From NCBI GenBank assembly GCA_947359465.1, contig OX375883.1, forward strand, positions 88,778,911-88,842,910: a stretch of 64,000 bases of DNA, given 5' to 3'. Of the stretch, positions 54,706-64,000 are shown in pieces (position 1 is the stretch's first letter; every line of letters starts with the position of its first letter). The position numbers were made by a program, and so were the translations under genes. Under the pieces are notes generated by a model, which searched no databases, was not told the DNA's origin, and worked only from the letters and a program-made list of their open reading frames with translations. Source of the stretch: Metellina segmentata (taxonomy: Eukaryota > Arthropoda > Arachnida > Araneae > Tetragnathidae).

Positions 54706-55095
54706 AATATCTTGTTGTTGTCGTGCGGGCCATATATGGCCCAATTGGGGGTGCCATTGCCTCGGAGGGTTGGACTTCTTCATGCATGACACATCCTTTT
54801 TACAGGAAGGTCCCTTTCACACATTCATTCACTCACACATATCGTAATTTAGATCCCAATCGGAGGCCGATAACCCCCTGATCAGGTATCCCCAGAGGTA
54901 TTGATTTGGTATGGGAACATGGGGGACTTTGTGACCACGACCTATTTAACGTGCCCTAGCCACCAATAGCGAATACGACGGTCTTTAGCCAGGTCTAAGC
55001 GCCGATCTCGCAGCCATCAGGCTCCGCTGAGGACAGAACCCACAACCCTTCCGATGCGAGCCCGACGCACTACTGCCTGAGCTACCGCGGCTCTT
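54706..55095 (-). mobile_element. Second tRNA-derived SINE family
   Basis: The minus-strand head GCCGCGGTAGCTCAGGCAGT resembles a tRNA with box A; GGGTTGTGGGTTCTGTCC follows as a diverged box B. The body contains TAGACCTGGCTAAAGACCGT and CCTGATCAGGGGGTTATCGG. The 3' end is a CGACAACAACAAG tail, like that of LINE F3 (38058-38073), which might be its partner LINE. Confidence 0.78.
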
Positions 55096-56127
55096 ACAAG
55101 ATCTTGATTTCATCAATATAAAAAAGTTGGAATGCCTTGATGACGAGATATCTTGACATTAGAAAAATTGGTCAGATCCTTCTCTTCACAAGTTCCATTA
55201 CACTCGGCTGCTTAAGACAACCGAGAACAATCCATGGTCACAATCATCCTCTGCATGACCAGTGAAGGAGAGAGCTGACGAATGTTCTCCCAATTTCACG
55301 TGTGCACGGTTTTACATGAAAGGACTGACACGACCAGTCGCAGGGAGTTAAATAAACATTCCAGCAGACAGGGAGAAGTAACCGAGTAAAAGGGGGCACA
55401 TTGAGACAGAAGCGCTTCCTAAAGGGGTGCTAAGCGTGGGTGCTCGCACGAGGACTCGTTACAAGGCTCGTCTGTTCCGCGTCTCTTGTTAATTGTATAA
55501 TTCCATTAATTTAAATAAATATTAAGTTTAAATCTAGTGGTTGTTGTCGTCATGCTTCATTAGTCATGAGTCGGAGCTGAAGATCTTAGCAAGTTAATTG
55601 CGACCATAAATTAAGACATGTACTGAATCTATACGATCACATTTATTAAACATCAGCTCCGGTTCACCAGCAAGCATACAGAAACGCACCACTGATTTCT
55701 TTACAGCTCACATGATCTCATTCAATTGGCACTCTGTCAACTAGAAGTAGCATCTATTTCATTCCTTCTCTTCTAAATTATGTAGAAGGAGTACTGTGAA
55801 CTTAGTTCACCACTACAAAACTAACCTACAACTCACAATAGCAGTGTAACCCATCTCCACCTGAAGTTACATATTGGTAGACAGAATTCCACTACGTCTT
55901 GCTAATCCCCCAACCTATAATCACAAATTTACATGAAGTAGGATTTTCAGCTGTTTGTTTTCTTATTTGTTAAAGTTGGTATAATTCACACTGGATGAGA
56001 GCATTATTATTAAAGCATTTATCATTGCTCTTGTTATTTTATATTGGTTTCCGTCTGTTTTCATCAATAACTTTTATGAGCTTTGCTTCATCTTTACATT
56101 GGTTTTATCTTGCAAAGTTTGTCGTTT
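55096..56127. other. No gene; possible LTR remnant around 55200-55560
   Basis: A moderately GC-rich stretch ends with AATAAATATTAAG and GTTGTTGTCGTCA, reminiscent of an LTR end, but no second LTR or primer site is visible. Confidence 0.3.
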
Positions 56128-56414
56128 TTAGGGGTCTGCGGAGCGAGGTTGGAGGAGCAGCGGACCTGGTTTTATCTTCATCTCAACGAAGAACAATCCC
56201 CTGAACCGGCCCCAGTCCCACCACCAGACACTGTGGGGGTTGTTCGAGCACGGCAAGTACACGCCGTTGAGGTTGAGATGTCCGCAGCCTGAAGCCGAAG
56301 GAAACCACCAGGCGCCATGGTGTCTGACAGCGCATGAGTCGTTGGCCGCATGCCCGTCGTTCTGTCGGTCTTTGGTGGAGAACATCCTCCCGTTTTGACG
56401 TGAGAAGTTGTCAG
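56128..56414 (-). CDS. Terminal exon of the techylectin-like gene
   Basis: 287 bp: two bases completing a split codon plus 95 codons including the stop. It contains the calcium-site region (D-x-D-N-D type, here DRQNDGH) and the Cys pair around the ligand pocket (SCAV...GCGH). Confidence 0.88.
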
Positions 56415-59400
56415 CTGAAAACAATAAGTATGCGTTTCAGTACAGTATCGGATTTTGTGGGACTAAAACATGAACTACAAGATTAGTGTGAAGAATGGTA
56501 ACCTTTAAGCTGCAGGTCGACAGCAAAACTTCATCTCATTAAACCTCTCATTAACCATTGGCCAATTGCTCCAGTGCGAAGAATTGATGTCAAACTGACT
56601 CGCCTCCGCATTGGACATACAAGATTTACTCATCGTCATTTATTACTTGGAGAAAATGCTCCTTCGTGCCGTACTTGCTTTACACCTTTTACCGTTCATC
56701 ACATTTTAATAGTTTGTCCTGAATTTAATCATCATCGTCGCAGATATTTTAACAGCTCTGTTTTAACTATGCAGGATTTGATAAGGGAAAACCCACACCC
56801 GAATCTTTTCCCTTTTTTTGTATACAATTGGTTTTTTAAATGCTATTTAAATGTATATATATATATATATTTTACGCATCATGAATTTTACACTTTATTG
56901 CGATAAACTCCTTGCAATGGATTCTTTTAAACACTACTTTTTAATATTTCTAAACATATAAAGTATGTATATATATGCTGATCTTATTATTTTACCTTGC
57001 GTTTGGCGCAGCTTGTCCTTTTTTGGACCTTGTGCCATAAAACCCAACTATCAATCAATCAGGTAACATTTATGTGTGCCCTGGATCATGTGACCAAAAA
57101 CTAACGTGATCCACTACTTTCGTCTGACAGTTGGCAACGAACATTCATCATTTGATTGGTGCACGGTGCGGAAGACGACTATTCATTGATTCATCGTCTG
57201 ATTGGTCTGAGTGATAGTAGTACACTAACGATTTGACCATATTTGTCCCCATAATGGAAATGAGCACTCATACATCTACCCCGTCATACGATGTTAGGCC
57301 CGGTGCACAAATCCGATTTTTCAACGAGGGGCGCCGCTGCGGCATCGATGGTCAACTATGCACACATAACCGTGAAATGACACAAGTACTCATTTTGAGC
57401 CATTTGCGATAAATATTCTATGGAAGAAAACGTGTTTATTACGCTTACTTGGTGTAAAAAAAAGTATACTTTTAATCAAAATGTACGTCACTGGATACAA
57501 CCATTTATTAATTATTATTTATGTACCATTTATTTATAAAAACAAGGTACATCAGACCGGAGAAGCGTGTTCGGTGAGCTGCGGTGCCGTGGGGAATTAC
57601 GGTACAAATTACACACAAGTAGGACGTGCGTGGCCGCAGCGGCGCCAGAGGCATGTGTGCACTACTCTATTGGATCTGATGTATCTCAGACCGCATGTTG
57701 AAAAACCGGATGTGTGCACCGGGCCTTATACCGCCAAACGAGGCGACGAGATGCCCAAATCAGTAATCTATGTCTGCTTTTCACTTAGCGATCTTGTGAC
57801 TATTAGTCAATATGTTGGTCACATTTTTTGAAGCTCCTTTCAATAGCAATGCTCAGTCTACTCATTTTTCACGATTGTAGGCAAGTGATCTTGAGCGAAC
57901 CCATAAATCGAAAGCGGAACAGCTACACTCTACGTTTATGAGTGTTGGCAACGGCCTTGGCGATTTTTTTTTTGGCGCACTTCTAAAGTCGCCAAGGAAA
58001 TAATTATTTCCTAACTCTTTTTTTGTCGCAAATTTTGTTCTTTTTACAACACACTTTTTAAACACATTTCAGAACGTTTTAAAAAGTATATTTTTTAAAA
58101 ACTTTCACAAAAAAAAGTAAGCTTAAGCACATATCAAAACACATTTGTGAACCAGCAGAGAAACTAAGCTACGAATGTCGGGTAAGAATACCCTGAAACT
58201 TATCAATTACACTAAATACAGTGGGCATGTTGAAAAAGAAAAAGATTTACAAAAGAAAAAAAAAGCAAGAAATAATACAACCTGATAACGTCAGAATTCT
58301 TGCGTAAAATAATAATGAAAACGAAAATGGTTAAAAAATAACAAAACTCTTAATTCTTTCCTAAAAACTTTTATAATGAAATAAAAATTCCACATTTCCA
58401 CATACACATATAATTTCTCTGTTTGCATCAAAATACAAATAAGTGGACCAATGGTATCACAGAAAACAATTTTAAAGGACCAATGCAATCAAAAGAAATT
58501 TTAAAAACAAAATAACCAATGGGAAGAAAGAAAGAATTTCAAACGAATCAATCAAATCAAACGACTTTAACGGATTTTAGAAGAACTTTCTGGAATATTC
58601 AAAATTAAAGTTTCCGTTTGCCGAGGTTGCCATGAAAACCACAGCAACCGTAACGAAAGATGGGTTGCCTCAATTTATCGTAACTCGCTACTAGAAGTGC
58701 GCCAAAAAATCGCTTAGCCGTTGCCATCACTCATAAACGTAGAGTGTAGCTGTACCTCGAAAGCTAAAAAGCTGTCCGCTTACATTTTCATTCACGTTTG
58801 AAATACAAGCTTTATAAAATTGTTTTATACCTACTGGTTACAGAAGGCAATAAGAAACCTATCAAATAGAAATCAGTAAAGGAAAGAAAATGTGAGCGAA
58901 CGGCGAAAATTAGTTCAGAAGTCAAAAATTGCCAAATCGTCTTGAAATATGTGATTCGTCAGAATTGGTCCCGGACCGTCACCAATAACTCCGAGTCTTG
59001 CCCAGGCGACGTAAATTCATACCTACCTATCTTGAACAAGTGAATGGAATGAATTGGAATGGACGTTTAAAAGCTAATACATGTAACAACTGCAGTGTGC
59101 AGTTTCTACCATGCATTTTATTGAAAACTAGGGGGTCTGCCCCCTGCTCGCTAACGCTCGCCAACCCCCGGAGGATTGCTTCGCAATCCTCATTGGTTCG
59201 CTGCGCGAACCTATGCTCGCTTCGCTCGCCTCAATGAAGACATGTGTCCTAGCAGAAGAGATTGTGTACAAAATATGTTTCCAAAAAAATGTTTTTCAAA
59301 TCTAAATTTGCTGTATTACAGAAAAAATATATACAGTATCTCTAAAATCAGAATTCAAACGAAAACTTTGTGCAAATTTTGACTCGAAATGTGAGCGTTG

Positions 59401-60085
59401 CTTTGGAAATTGAATACCCAGCATGTTGTTTGTGTGTACATTTTCCCAGCACTCAAACGATCCACACTTTTCATTGAGTTTGTTGTCGAAAGTTGTAGTG
59501 CAAGCGTCTTGTTGAACTATAATTGTTGGTCCTGAAAAGGACCGTTTTTTAAATGGCCCTGAAAAGATCCTCCGCTTTCTTTGATTTCTATTATAAACTA
59601 ACTGCAACAGCTCATTAAAATTTCCTCTTTTTTTTTTCAATAAAATTTCATCCGATAACGCTATAAATTCAATCGATGCGCGAGACTTCGCGATAAGCAA
59701 ACAATCGTACAGTATTGCCAAAACGCGATTACAAATAACGTCTTTTTTGCGTGCCACGTAAGAGAATTATATATATAGATAAGACTTGCATCAGTAATGA
59801 TACAGAAAATGAAGCTTTAATTTTTGATTGGTTGAATTCATTTGTAGGTAAGAAATGTGCATCTATAGACATTTATATTCATTCGAAAAAGTGTGCGTGT
59901 TCGAAAGAACGTGTACTTACTAATGTTTCCAGTAAACTTGAACACATTTAGGATATAGTTGGAATTTTCGTCGCCAATCCAAAAATTCTCGTGCTTAGAG
60001 TATCGGTATTCGCCGTCGTTGTTCATCAAGTCGATTCGTATCGAATACGAGCCTTGGTTCGTAAGAGTGAAGATGTTGTCGTTCC
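56128..60085 (-). CDS. Tachylectin/techylectin-like fibrinogen-related protein, last two exons
   Basis: Secreted lectins of this family recognise acetylated sugars in arthropod innate immunity. Penultimate exon 59921-60085 (acceptor CACAG, donor GTAAGT) encodes GNDNIFTLTNQGSYSIRIDL...HENFWIGDENSNYILNVFKFTGN. Terminal exon 56128-56414 (acceptor TTTTCAG) encodes the C-terminal half of the fibrinogen domain: GRMFSTKDRQNDGH, SCAVRHHGAWWF, CGHLNLNGVYLP, WDWGRFRG, EMKIKP. The splice phase (1/2) matches exactly and both exons are open. The stop is TAA at 56128-56130. The protein extends about 11 residues past the usual EMKIRP end. The 3.5-kb intron is filled with transposons. Upstream exons are not seen in this window. 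Confidence 0.88.
56508..57061 (+). mobile_element. LINE F2, 5'-truncated copy in the lectin intron
   Basis: 554 bp, antisense to the lectin gene, flanked by GGTAACCTTTA (56497-56507) and GGTAACATTTA (57062-57072), an 11-bp duplication with one difference. It encodes the ORF2 C-terminus (VKLTRLRIGHTRFTHRHLLL, C-x2-C...H-x4-C) with a frameshift near the end. The 3' hairpin at 57005-57036 (GGCGC/GTGCC outer stem, GTCC/GGAC inner stem) is followed by CATAAAACCC and a CAATCAATCA tail. Confidence 0.9.
57297..57725. mobile_element. Harbinger-type MITE
   Basis: 429 bp, inverted ends GGCCCGGTGCACA(A/C)ATCCGRTTTTTCAAC and TTA on both sides (57294-57296 and 57726-57728). A 3-bp TWA duplication and a GGCC...GTGCA terminus are the signature of PIF/Harbinger elements. 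Inner parts (GGCGCCGCTGCGGC and complement) are also inverted. No transposase gene. Confidence 0.82.
57916..58756. mobile_element. MITE with 8-bp target duplication
   Basis: 841 bp, flanked by a perfect 8-bp TCGAAAGC (57908-57915 and 58757-58764). Inverted ends start GG(A/T)ACAGCTACACTCTACGT and extend about 60-70 bp (GTTGGCAACGGCC, TTGGCGCACTTCTA and complements). AT-rich interior without a gene. An 8-bp duplication with a GG terminus fits Merlin, or a P/hAT-like family; the superfamily is uncertain. Confidence 0.85.
58961..59027 (+). repeat. SINE 3'-end remnant
   Basis: TTGGTCCCGGACCGTC and the following 45 bp match the 3' end of the SINE body at 33950-34015, diverged, with an ACCTACCTA tail. 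Confidence 0.6.
59128..59300 (+). repeat. Palindrome-rich repeat, copy 2
   Basis: Homologous to 39563-39735 in the other orientation. A chain of short hairpins: GGGGG-TCTG-CCCCC, GAGGATTGC-TTC-GCAATCCTC, GGTTCGC-TGC-GCGAACC, then the mirror repeat CTCGCTTCGCTC, followed by CCTAGCAGAAGAGATTGTGT. The hairpin arms are better preserved than the intervening sequence. Confidence 0.8.
59528..59570 (-). other. Two histone-type 3' stem-loop motifs in tandem
   Basis: On the minus strand GGTCCTTTTCAGGACC (59528-59543) has exactly the 6-bp stem / 4-nt TTTC loop / AG-start 3' arm of metazoan histone mRNA 3' ends. A second, imperfect GGATCTTTTCAGGGCC lies at 59555-59570. No histone coding sequence lies upstream on this strand; a 151-codon frame (59302-59757) that covers them matches no family I know. 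Confidence 0.5.
59921..60085 (-). CDS. Penultimate exon of the techylectin-like gene
   Basis: 165 bp: 2 nt + 54 codons + 1 nt. The last base A joins CT of the next exon to give ACT (Thr) in FTGNITDNF. Canonical splice signals on both sides. Confidence 0.88.
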
Positions 60086-60642
60086 CTGTGTAAAACAAAA
60101 ACTATATCAGTATGAAAGGCATTTTCTGTCAAGCTAAATGTACGCATTGGTAGCGTTTCTTACGTGTTTCTTATATTTTACGTTTTCCGAATTTGACATC
60201 TCACTTGGCTTGTTTTTCCTATACGATTTCATTATTTAGCCAATAAAACTGCTAAAGAATGAATTTTAGAAATAGATACATGGTAGTTTATTATATTTCT
60301 GTCAATGTTAATTAGCTTCAACGACACATGTCGGCGAAACGGCGATAAATTATACCGTATGGTAACCCCGGCGTGTATCATTCGTAACCATTTGCGTAGC
60401 GGAAGTGAAATCTCCTCATTCCGTCTCGTTTGTTTTTTCGCTATTAAAGTCCCTCGTACTCCTCTGGGCCCGAACGGATACCAACTGAAGAGAAAGCCAG
60501 ATTATAGAGAAAATATAAATGTAGAGTGAGAAAGGGTAACCTTTTTATATTTACACAGGATCATATGACCGAAACTAGTAGTAATGTGACCCTTAGACTA
60601 CTTTCGTCAGCTGGGGGGAATCGGACATTAATCATCTAATTC
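60086..60642. other. No gene; diverged repeats
   Basis: Contains relatives of 34640-34770 (at 60310-60430) and of the flanks of the intronic LINE (60530-60625 resembles 56480-56507 joined to 57062-57140). No exon upstream of 60085 could be identified. Confidence 0.5.
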
Positions 60643-61104
60643 AGGGGTGGCCAACCTTTTACATACCATGCGCCAATTTTTTCACATGCGAGTTCAGATG
60701 CGCCGTACAATTCAAGCACCTTTTCAACCTTACGTTCATGGTCCTGCCATATCCTTAGTAACTTTTTTAATAAAAGTATGTTTATCGACATAATTAACAT
60801 TTTTAAGGTATGTCTACCCCAAAATCACCGTTTTCTTAAAATTTTCCGAATTTTTTTTGTTATTTTATAATAAAGCCCAGTCTTTTAGGATTCCAAATAT
60901 GGTTTACTTTTGTTTCTACGGTAATTGGAAGCAAAATTATAGGCCATATTGTAAACCGGAAGTGGTTTTCGAAACCGAAACTAAGCTATAGAAATGTAAA
61001 AAATGCATCTAAACAGCTGTTTCATTACTCTATAACATTGTGAATACACAATTTACTTTTTTAATATCGAATTATGTATTTATTATAGTTTTTAGCGCGC
61101 ATTT

Positions 61105-61470
61105 GTGACCAAGAACTATTAAGCAAGTGTTTACGTGGCATGACACAGAATAACAATGAGACATTCAACAATGTTCTGTGGAATATTATTCCGAAAGAAA
61201 ATTTTGTTCAACTGCAAACACTGTTATTAGGTTCTAAGATAGCAGTTTTGTTATTCAACTCAGGCTATATGGGGCTGATACCTGTATTTAACTATCTTAA
61301 TATAACACTTGAACCAGAAATGATAAAAAACTACAAATAAATTGATGTTGAACGAATTAAAAAATCAAGGAGACAAGAACAGCCTAAAGCAAAATTATCC
61401 AGAAAAATATTAAAAGCTAAAAGAAAATCACAATTAATTAAAAATAAAGTTAAGGAAGGTGTTTCACTTA
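61105..61470 (+). pseudogene. Mutator-like transposase, C-terminal fragment
   Basis: The plus frame reads LLSKCLRGMTQNNNETFNNV, LWNIIPKENF, then after a TAA at 61338-61340 IDVERIKKSRRQ and a Lys/Arg-rich tail. The C-x-R-G-x-TQNNNE-x-FN motif is characteristic of the end of Mutator-like domain transposases; 14119-14523 holds the opposite end of a related protein. One in-frame stop; the upstream core is missing. Confidence 0.72.
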
Positions 61471-61729
61471 CAAGTATGGTGAATTCTAAGGTGTTTCAAC
61501 ATGTGTATAATTATTTGTGGAACTTTAAAATTTTTATTTGCATTTTCTGGAAAACTGCTATTTTTAATTTTTTCGGATTACGAAAAATCTCATTTCTCCA
61601 TAAACTTTTTAATATATTTAAATACAAATTCTACCACAGTGTTCTATACACCTCTAGGTATGTTCTAAACCTCAAATATAGTTGGTAAGTATATGTCAAA
61701 TTATTTTAAAGCTATATTTATTTGAAAAA

Positions 61730-61733
<4 letters not shown>

Positions 61734-61772
<39 letters not shown>
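61734..61772. repeat. (AT)n microsatellite
   Basis: Uninterrupted alternating AT/TA for about 38 bp. Confidence 0.95.
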
Positions 61773-61773
<1 letters not shown>

Positions 61774-62149
61774 AAATCATGTTGTATTTACAAAGTTTGA
61801 CATATCTCAGTAAATTTAAAGAGGAACTGCAAATATTCTGCTTCAGAACACGGGTAAATATGTAACAAATATCTTATTGAAAGAAAAAGTGGAATATATT
61901 TATTAGAATTTGGATATAAGAGCTTTGGCGTAACGGTCAAATTTCACTAAATTTTGACCAAATATGGCCAAAATTTCTATAAAAAAAAAAGTCCATTAAA
62001 ATAGCATTTGAATTAACAGTTTTATATACCTTTGTAACTAAAAACATAAGTGTTGCATAAAAATTTCCTTTTTTTTTTAAAGAATAAAGTTCCGAACGTA
62101 GGCACATACCTTAAATGATTTAACTATATTGTTGTAAAACAATATCTAT

Positions 62150-63620
62150 TACAGAGAATTTTTCAAATTTGTATCAGTCATTCGTGACCTCGTTTTCCTT
62201 TTAATAAATTTCAAGGATGAAAATGCTAGATCACATCTGTATGCCTTCCAACACGACATATATAACTTTTTGCAAATTTTCTTAGTTCCGGAAAGTGTTT
62301 ACAGTGTAATGAACGCCAGAAATTAATCATGTCAGAAGCATTTTGATCTGAATAATAAAGCTCATGAAATTTCAATTTCAATAATGAATTTGTTTTGAAA
62401 TCAATAAGTACCATTTGTATGTTACTAGGCATCTTCATTACGTTTTATTCACTAAGTGAAAATGCTTTATTAATGCGAGCATGTAGTTTTCTTCTGTAGC
62501 CAAATAAAGAAAATCGACTTTCAAATGACCCTTGTAATAACTAATTTTAATATATTTGGTCAAATTGTTATTATCCGCAGCACATCCCCTCTGCTCTTTC
62601 AACTGTGGAAATTGACTCAAATCCTGATTTTCTAACTGACAGATGAACAGATTTAATGTCATTTTAAATGAATTAATGATATTTACTAAGCTAGGAAATA
62701 ATGACTCCTTGTCTTGTAGCGTCGAATTTAGATAATTGAGATGACTAGTACATCAACTAAATATGCCAATTCAAATAGCCCAGTTGTTATCAAATAATCA
62801 GGAAAGTTCAATTTCCTGTTCTCAAAAATTAAAAATAGCATTTTTTAATTTCTAAAATCTATTCAGAACATGTCCTCTCTAGAAAACCAGCTCACCTCAC
62901 CATAAAGAAAAGGTTCACCATATTCCAAATCTAATAATTCAATATTCTCTGAATTCTCGGCTGTTTAATGCTCTTGCTCTAATTTTAATCACACATTTCA
63001 CAACCGGTAAGAAAAAATGCTGAATTTTTTTAAATTTTACACACAGTGCCTCTTGGTGTATAATACATTGATATTTTAGTGCAGTACGATTTAAAAAATT
63101 TCCCAAGCAAAGTTGTAGTGCCATTTACGGCGCACCATCAGTACACATACTGATTAGTACAATAATCTAATTTAGATTTTCTTGGCATGATTTAACATTT
63201 TAAATATCTCTGTTCCTCTTGTTTCATCATGCAATAACTCCAGACTGGCAAGTTCTTCAAAGACATTAAAATTATATACTGGACTACATCAAATAGGTCC
63301 ATTGATTCATCCAAAGCTAGAGAAAAGTCTTCCAGTTGTTAAAATACATTCAAAGACAGTTCCACGATACATCTCGCATTAGTCTGCCTTGGTATAGCAA
63401 TTTCGTCTGATTTCTTTTCAATACCTTTATAACCAAGATAGCGTGCAAATATTTGGAAGCAAGGCTTCTCCGTCAGAATAGGTTTTTTTTTCGCCAATGC
63501 TAAAGCAATTTCATAGGACGCTTCTGTCATCGCCTCGTCTTCATAACTTACATTAGCAAAAATATTTTGTCTTCTGATTTCTTCCTTTTTATAGTCACAT
63601 ATTTTTTACGTAACTCCGAC
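62150..63620 (-). pseudogene. hAT transposase (ZBED5/GTF2IRD2-like), multiply broken
   Basis: Fragments in order on the minus strand: IIEEHKANIEGKIKL (63640 region), ASYEIALALAKKKPILTEKP and RQTNARCIVELSLNVF (63339-63530), CIIHQEALCVKFKKIQHFF with IRARALNSREF (62939-63124), LFICQLENQDLSQFPQL (62438-62662), FPELRKFAKSYICRVG (62226-62438), and in a shifted frame LAFSSLKFIKRKTRSRMTD with NLKNSL* at about 62150-62245, the conserved hAT dimerisation end. The HQEALC and SLKFIK motifs make the family clear. Several stops and frameshifts; no longer functional. Confidence 0.85.
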
Positions 63621-64000
63621 CCGAGAACAAGTTTAATTTTTCCTTCTATGTTAGCCTTATGCTCTTCTATTATGTGAAAGAGTAGCTTCACAAACATAGC
63701 AAAAAACGAATTTCCTGATGGACTTGCTGTAAATAACTCATTTTCTTACTGTTCGTTAAATTCACTTTTTCTCTCATACGTTTTGCGCTTCTTTTGCTCA
63801 TCTTCTTTTACACATTGATAGATAACAGGAATGCAATAAAAAAACATTAAAAAATGCAAAACATCTTGAAAAAGAACAAACAGATCACAAGTACGTCGTA
63901 TCACACAGAATATAAAATGCGTCGAAATGAGGAGTAAGAAAGCTCTATGAATTGAACTGAAAGTACTGTGGTGTTGAAAATATGAAGATATTTTCAGTTA

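Larger units (their letters stand above)
60643..64000 (-). mobile_element. hAT element, degenerate, running off the right edge
   Basis: CAGGGGTGGCCAACCTTTTA at 60643 is a typical left end of ZBED5-like hAT elements, followed by subterminal GCGCC strings. The transposase remnant lies on the minus strand at 62150-63620. The other end is not within the window. A Mutator-like fragment (61105-61470) and an (AT)n run lie inside. Confidence 0.65.

Noticed and set aside
54482..54847. Overlapping 106- and 121-codon frames on opposite strands
   Set aside because: They overlap a palindromic repeat and the SINE end, with no motif in either.
55200..55560. Solo LTR
   Set aside because: Only a weak resemblance at one end; no TG...CA boundaries, target duplication or second copy found.
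59302..59757. 151-codon minus frame as a gene
   Set aside because: It needs a non-ATG start, has no recognised family, and contains two stem-loops and homopolymer-coded Lys runs; kept only as context for the stem-loops.

Overview
The window is animal nuclear DNA, AT-rich and dominated by transposable elements. It contains spliced genes (GT...AG introns with matching phases), tRNA-derived SINEs, non-LTR retrotransposons (LINEs) and several superfamilies of cut-and-paste DNA transposons. The one recognisable host gene is two exons of a fibrinogen-related lectin of the tachylectin/techylectin-5 type. Together with the kinds of transposon present, this suggests an arthropod and probably a chelicerate such as a spider; that placement is inference.

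Layout, left to right. 1-14118 holds three minus-strand copies of one I-like LINE, called F1 here. Copy A (1-4322) has an intact ORF1 and an ORF2 still open at the window edge. Copy C (5037-8340) is broken. Copy B (8341-14118) has an intact 1226-residue ORF2 but a damaged ORF1 carrying a 78-bp insertion. 14119-18763 is a graveyard of transposase fragments (Mutator-like, hAT, SWIM zinc finger, Ulp1-like protease) with interleaved duplications. 18767-20269 is an apparently complete Tc1/mariner element of the DD41D type. 20557-26880 holds a THAP fragment cut by a second micro-insertion, a copy of a second LINE family (F2), and MADF, Merlin and SINE remnants. 27338-33759 is a nearly complete 6.4-kb P element with 30-bp inverted repeats, an 8-bp target duplication and a spliced THAP-transposase gene carrying a few lesions. 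34-48 kb is decayed (Mutator-like, LINE F3, two mariner remnants, Tc1, BEL/Pao, and a duplicated segment). At 47.8-51.4 kb a LINE (F4) is interrupted by a 2.5-kb pogo element. 52.5-55.1 kb has tandem repeats and two SINE families. 56128-60085 holds the lectin exons; their 3.5-kb intron is packed with an F2 LINE, a Harbinger-type MITE, another MITE and a palindrome-rich repeat. 60.6-64 kb is a degenerate hAT element running off the edge, with a Mutator-like fragment in it.

The most interesting signal is at the LINE 3' ends. F1 and F2 share a 31-32-nt two-stem hairpin whose outer stem differs by compensatory changes. Two independent insertions consist of almost nothing but this hairpin plus tail, both with target-site duplications and both truncated at nearly the same point. 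They look like minimal retroposons mobilised in trans by the LINE machinery.
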